DNA from: Tabrizicola sp.
GTDB taxonomy: Bacteria > Pseudomonadota > Alphaproteobacteria > Rhodobacterales > Rhodobacteraceae
Assembly: GCA_012032275.1 (NCBI GenBank)
Contig: JAAURK010000008.1
Span: forward strand, 1-32,127
Length of the DNA stretch: 32,127 nucleotides
Direction of reading: 5' to 3'
Shown here: positions 31,291 to 32,127 of the stretch, piece by piece
How the letters are laid out: every line of letters starts with the position of its first letter
Position numbering within the stretch: position 1 is the first letter of the stretch
Made by a program: the position numbers and the translations under genes
Notes under the pieces: model-generated
Told to the model about the DNA's origin: nothing
What the model saw: the letters and a program-made list of their open reading frames with translations, nothing else
Databases searched by the model: none

Positions 31291-31331
31291 TCTTATCAAC
31301 TGCCTATCGCAAGTCAGAAAGGAACGCGACA

Positions 31332-31958
31332 ATGTTGACCTTCTTCCATTCCCCCAACTCCCGGTCCAGCGCCATTGCCGCCTTGATCGAAGAGATGAAC
31401 ATCGCTGACTGGGTCGAGACCCGCATCGTCACGATCCCCCGGCAGGACGGATCGGGCAGGCGCGACCCGTCGAACCCGCATCCCGAAGGCAAGGTGCCCG
31501 CGCTCGTCCATGATGGCCATGTGATCACCGAACGCGGTGCGATCATCCTGCACCTTTGCACCCTCTTCCCCGACAGCGGCCTTTCACCCGCACCGGGCAC
31601 GGCGGCCTGGGGCGAATTCATCAGCTGGATGGTCTGGTATCAGGGCGTTCTGGAGCCGGTGGTGATCTTCGAGGGCGCGGCGCTTGACCATCCCTGGCTG
31701 ACCTCCACCTTCCGCAGCCACAAGGAGGCTGTTGCCCGCATTCGCGCCGCGCTTGACAGGGGGCCCTGGCTGATGGGCGACACCTACAGCGCCGCCGATC
31801 TGCTGGTTCACGCGCCCTATGCCTGGTTCAAGGAAGCGGCGCCCGACGATCCGACGATCCGCGACTGGATCGCGCGCTGCATGGCACGCCCGACGGGCCG
31901 GAAGATCCTGGACCGGGACGCCGCGCTGATCGCCGCTCAGGCCGAAGCGACCGCCTGA
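31332..31958 (+). CDS. Glutathione S-transferase family protein
   Basis: Cytosolic GST of 208 aa. The thioredoxin-like N-terminal domain has FFHSPNSRSSAIAALIEEM with the candidate active-site Ser in SPNSRS, the cis-Pro site GKVPALVHDG and glutathione-binding ERGAIILHLC. The all-helical C-terminal domain includes GPWLMGDTYSAADLLVH, a GST N-capping/hydrophobic-staple region. AAGGAA lies about seven bases before the ATG at 31332. It may conjugate glutathione to electrophiles or have a peroxidase role; the substrate is not evident. Divergent from the WYL regulator, and its last 22 bases overlap the 3' end of the convergent thioredoxin-like gene. Confidence 0.93.
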   Translation: MLTFFHSPNSRSSAIAALIEEMNIADWVETRIVTIPRQDGSGRRDPSNPHPEGKVPALVHDGHVITERGAIILHLCTLFPDSGLSPAPGTAAWGEFISWMVWYQGVLEPVVIFEGAALDHPWLTSTFRSHKEAVARIRAALDRGPWLMGDTYSAADLLVHAPYAWFKEAAPDDPTIRDWIARCMARPTGRKILDRDAALIAAQAEATA

Positions 31959-32127
31959 TCGAACATCTGCTTCAGGGCGTCCTTGGACGAATGCGTATAG
32001 GTCTGCGCCAGCACCTCGCTGCCCTTGAGCACCACAATGGCACCACGGCTGCGCACGCCGTATTGTCTGGCCAGATCGGATTTCTTGTAGGTGTCCCAAT
32101 CGACATCGTAGAACTAGATCACCTTGT
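31937..32127 (-). pseudogene. Thioredoxin-family protein, C-terminal part, with in-frame TAG at the edge
   Basis: The minus-strand frame from the window edge encodes FYDVDWDTYKKSDLARQYGVRSRGAIVVLKGSEVL and ends QMFDQAVASA, the C-terminal half of a thioredoxin-fold protein (compare the VDxD and the strand after a cis-Arg/Pro loop). Only about 60 residues are present; the CxxC region would lie outside. In the same frame a TAG (32114-32116) stands just before FYDVDW; CAG to TAG would explain it. So near the edge it could be a sequence error. The stop overlaps the convergent GST gene by 22 bp. Confidence 0.55.

Noticed and set aside
30393-31331. Long plus-strand frame running from the tRNA into GST
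   Set aside because: It starts within tRNA-Leu and is antisense to the WYL regulator. The real GST starts at the ATG at 31332 with its own ribosome-binding site.

Overview
The window reads as a high-G+C alphaproteobacterium of the Rhodobacteraceae type (Paracoccus/Rhodobacter-like). The grounds are codon use, the gene complement (xylFHGB with a ROK repressor, a GltB with a short propeptide, an NDUFA9-like gene next to uppP) and Shine-Dalgarno-led starts. No taxon can be fixed without a database search. The window has no phage, transposase, integrase or CRISPR array that I can recognise. Both edges cut genes: xylB on the left and a thioredoxin-like gene on the right.

Layout. (1) 1-6013: a D-xylose uptake and entry module on the minus strand, xylF (frameshifted) - xylH - xylG - xylB, with a divergent ROK-family repressor on the plus strand. 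(2) 6014-17111: a loosely packed accessory stretch of small gene groups: a lone P-loop ATPase; azlCD divergent from a CGNR zinc-finger gene; a LysE exporter - ABM-domain protein - MarR - MarR-like run; an unknown 159-aa protein; ada coupled to a PEP mutase-family gene; a sulfotransferase with an odd tail; a secreted unknown; and a lower-G+C endonuclease/exonuclease/phosphatase-family gene. Its intergenic gaps share fragments of a mosaic repeat, including a 57-bp near-identical direct repeat on both sides of the phosphodiesterase-like gene. (3) 17112-26096: a DUF1269 protein and the glutamate synthase locus gltB - DUF4328 protein - two paralogous secreted proteins - gltD, all on the minus strand. 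(4) 26097-30229: a minus-strand envelope/redox run: DUF3179 protein - NDUFA9-like NAD(P)-binding protein - di-haem cytochrome c - uppP. (5) 30343-32127: tRNA-Leu(CAG) with promoter and terminator, a WYL-domain regulator divergent from a glutathione S-transferase, and the end of a thioredoxin-like gene that overlaps the GST 3' end convergently.

How genes work together. XylFHG would import xylose and XylB phosphorylate xylulose, with the ROK protein as the likely sugar-responsive repressor acting at the AT-rich divergent promoter. GltB and GltD form NADPH-dependent glutamate synthase; the three exported or membrane genes between them are overlapped or closely linked but have no obvious role in nitrogen assimilation. 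The most unusual points are the three-gene cassette inside gltBD, the repeat family confined to the accessory stretch, the one-base lesion in xylF, and the paired MarR regulators behind an exporter.
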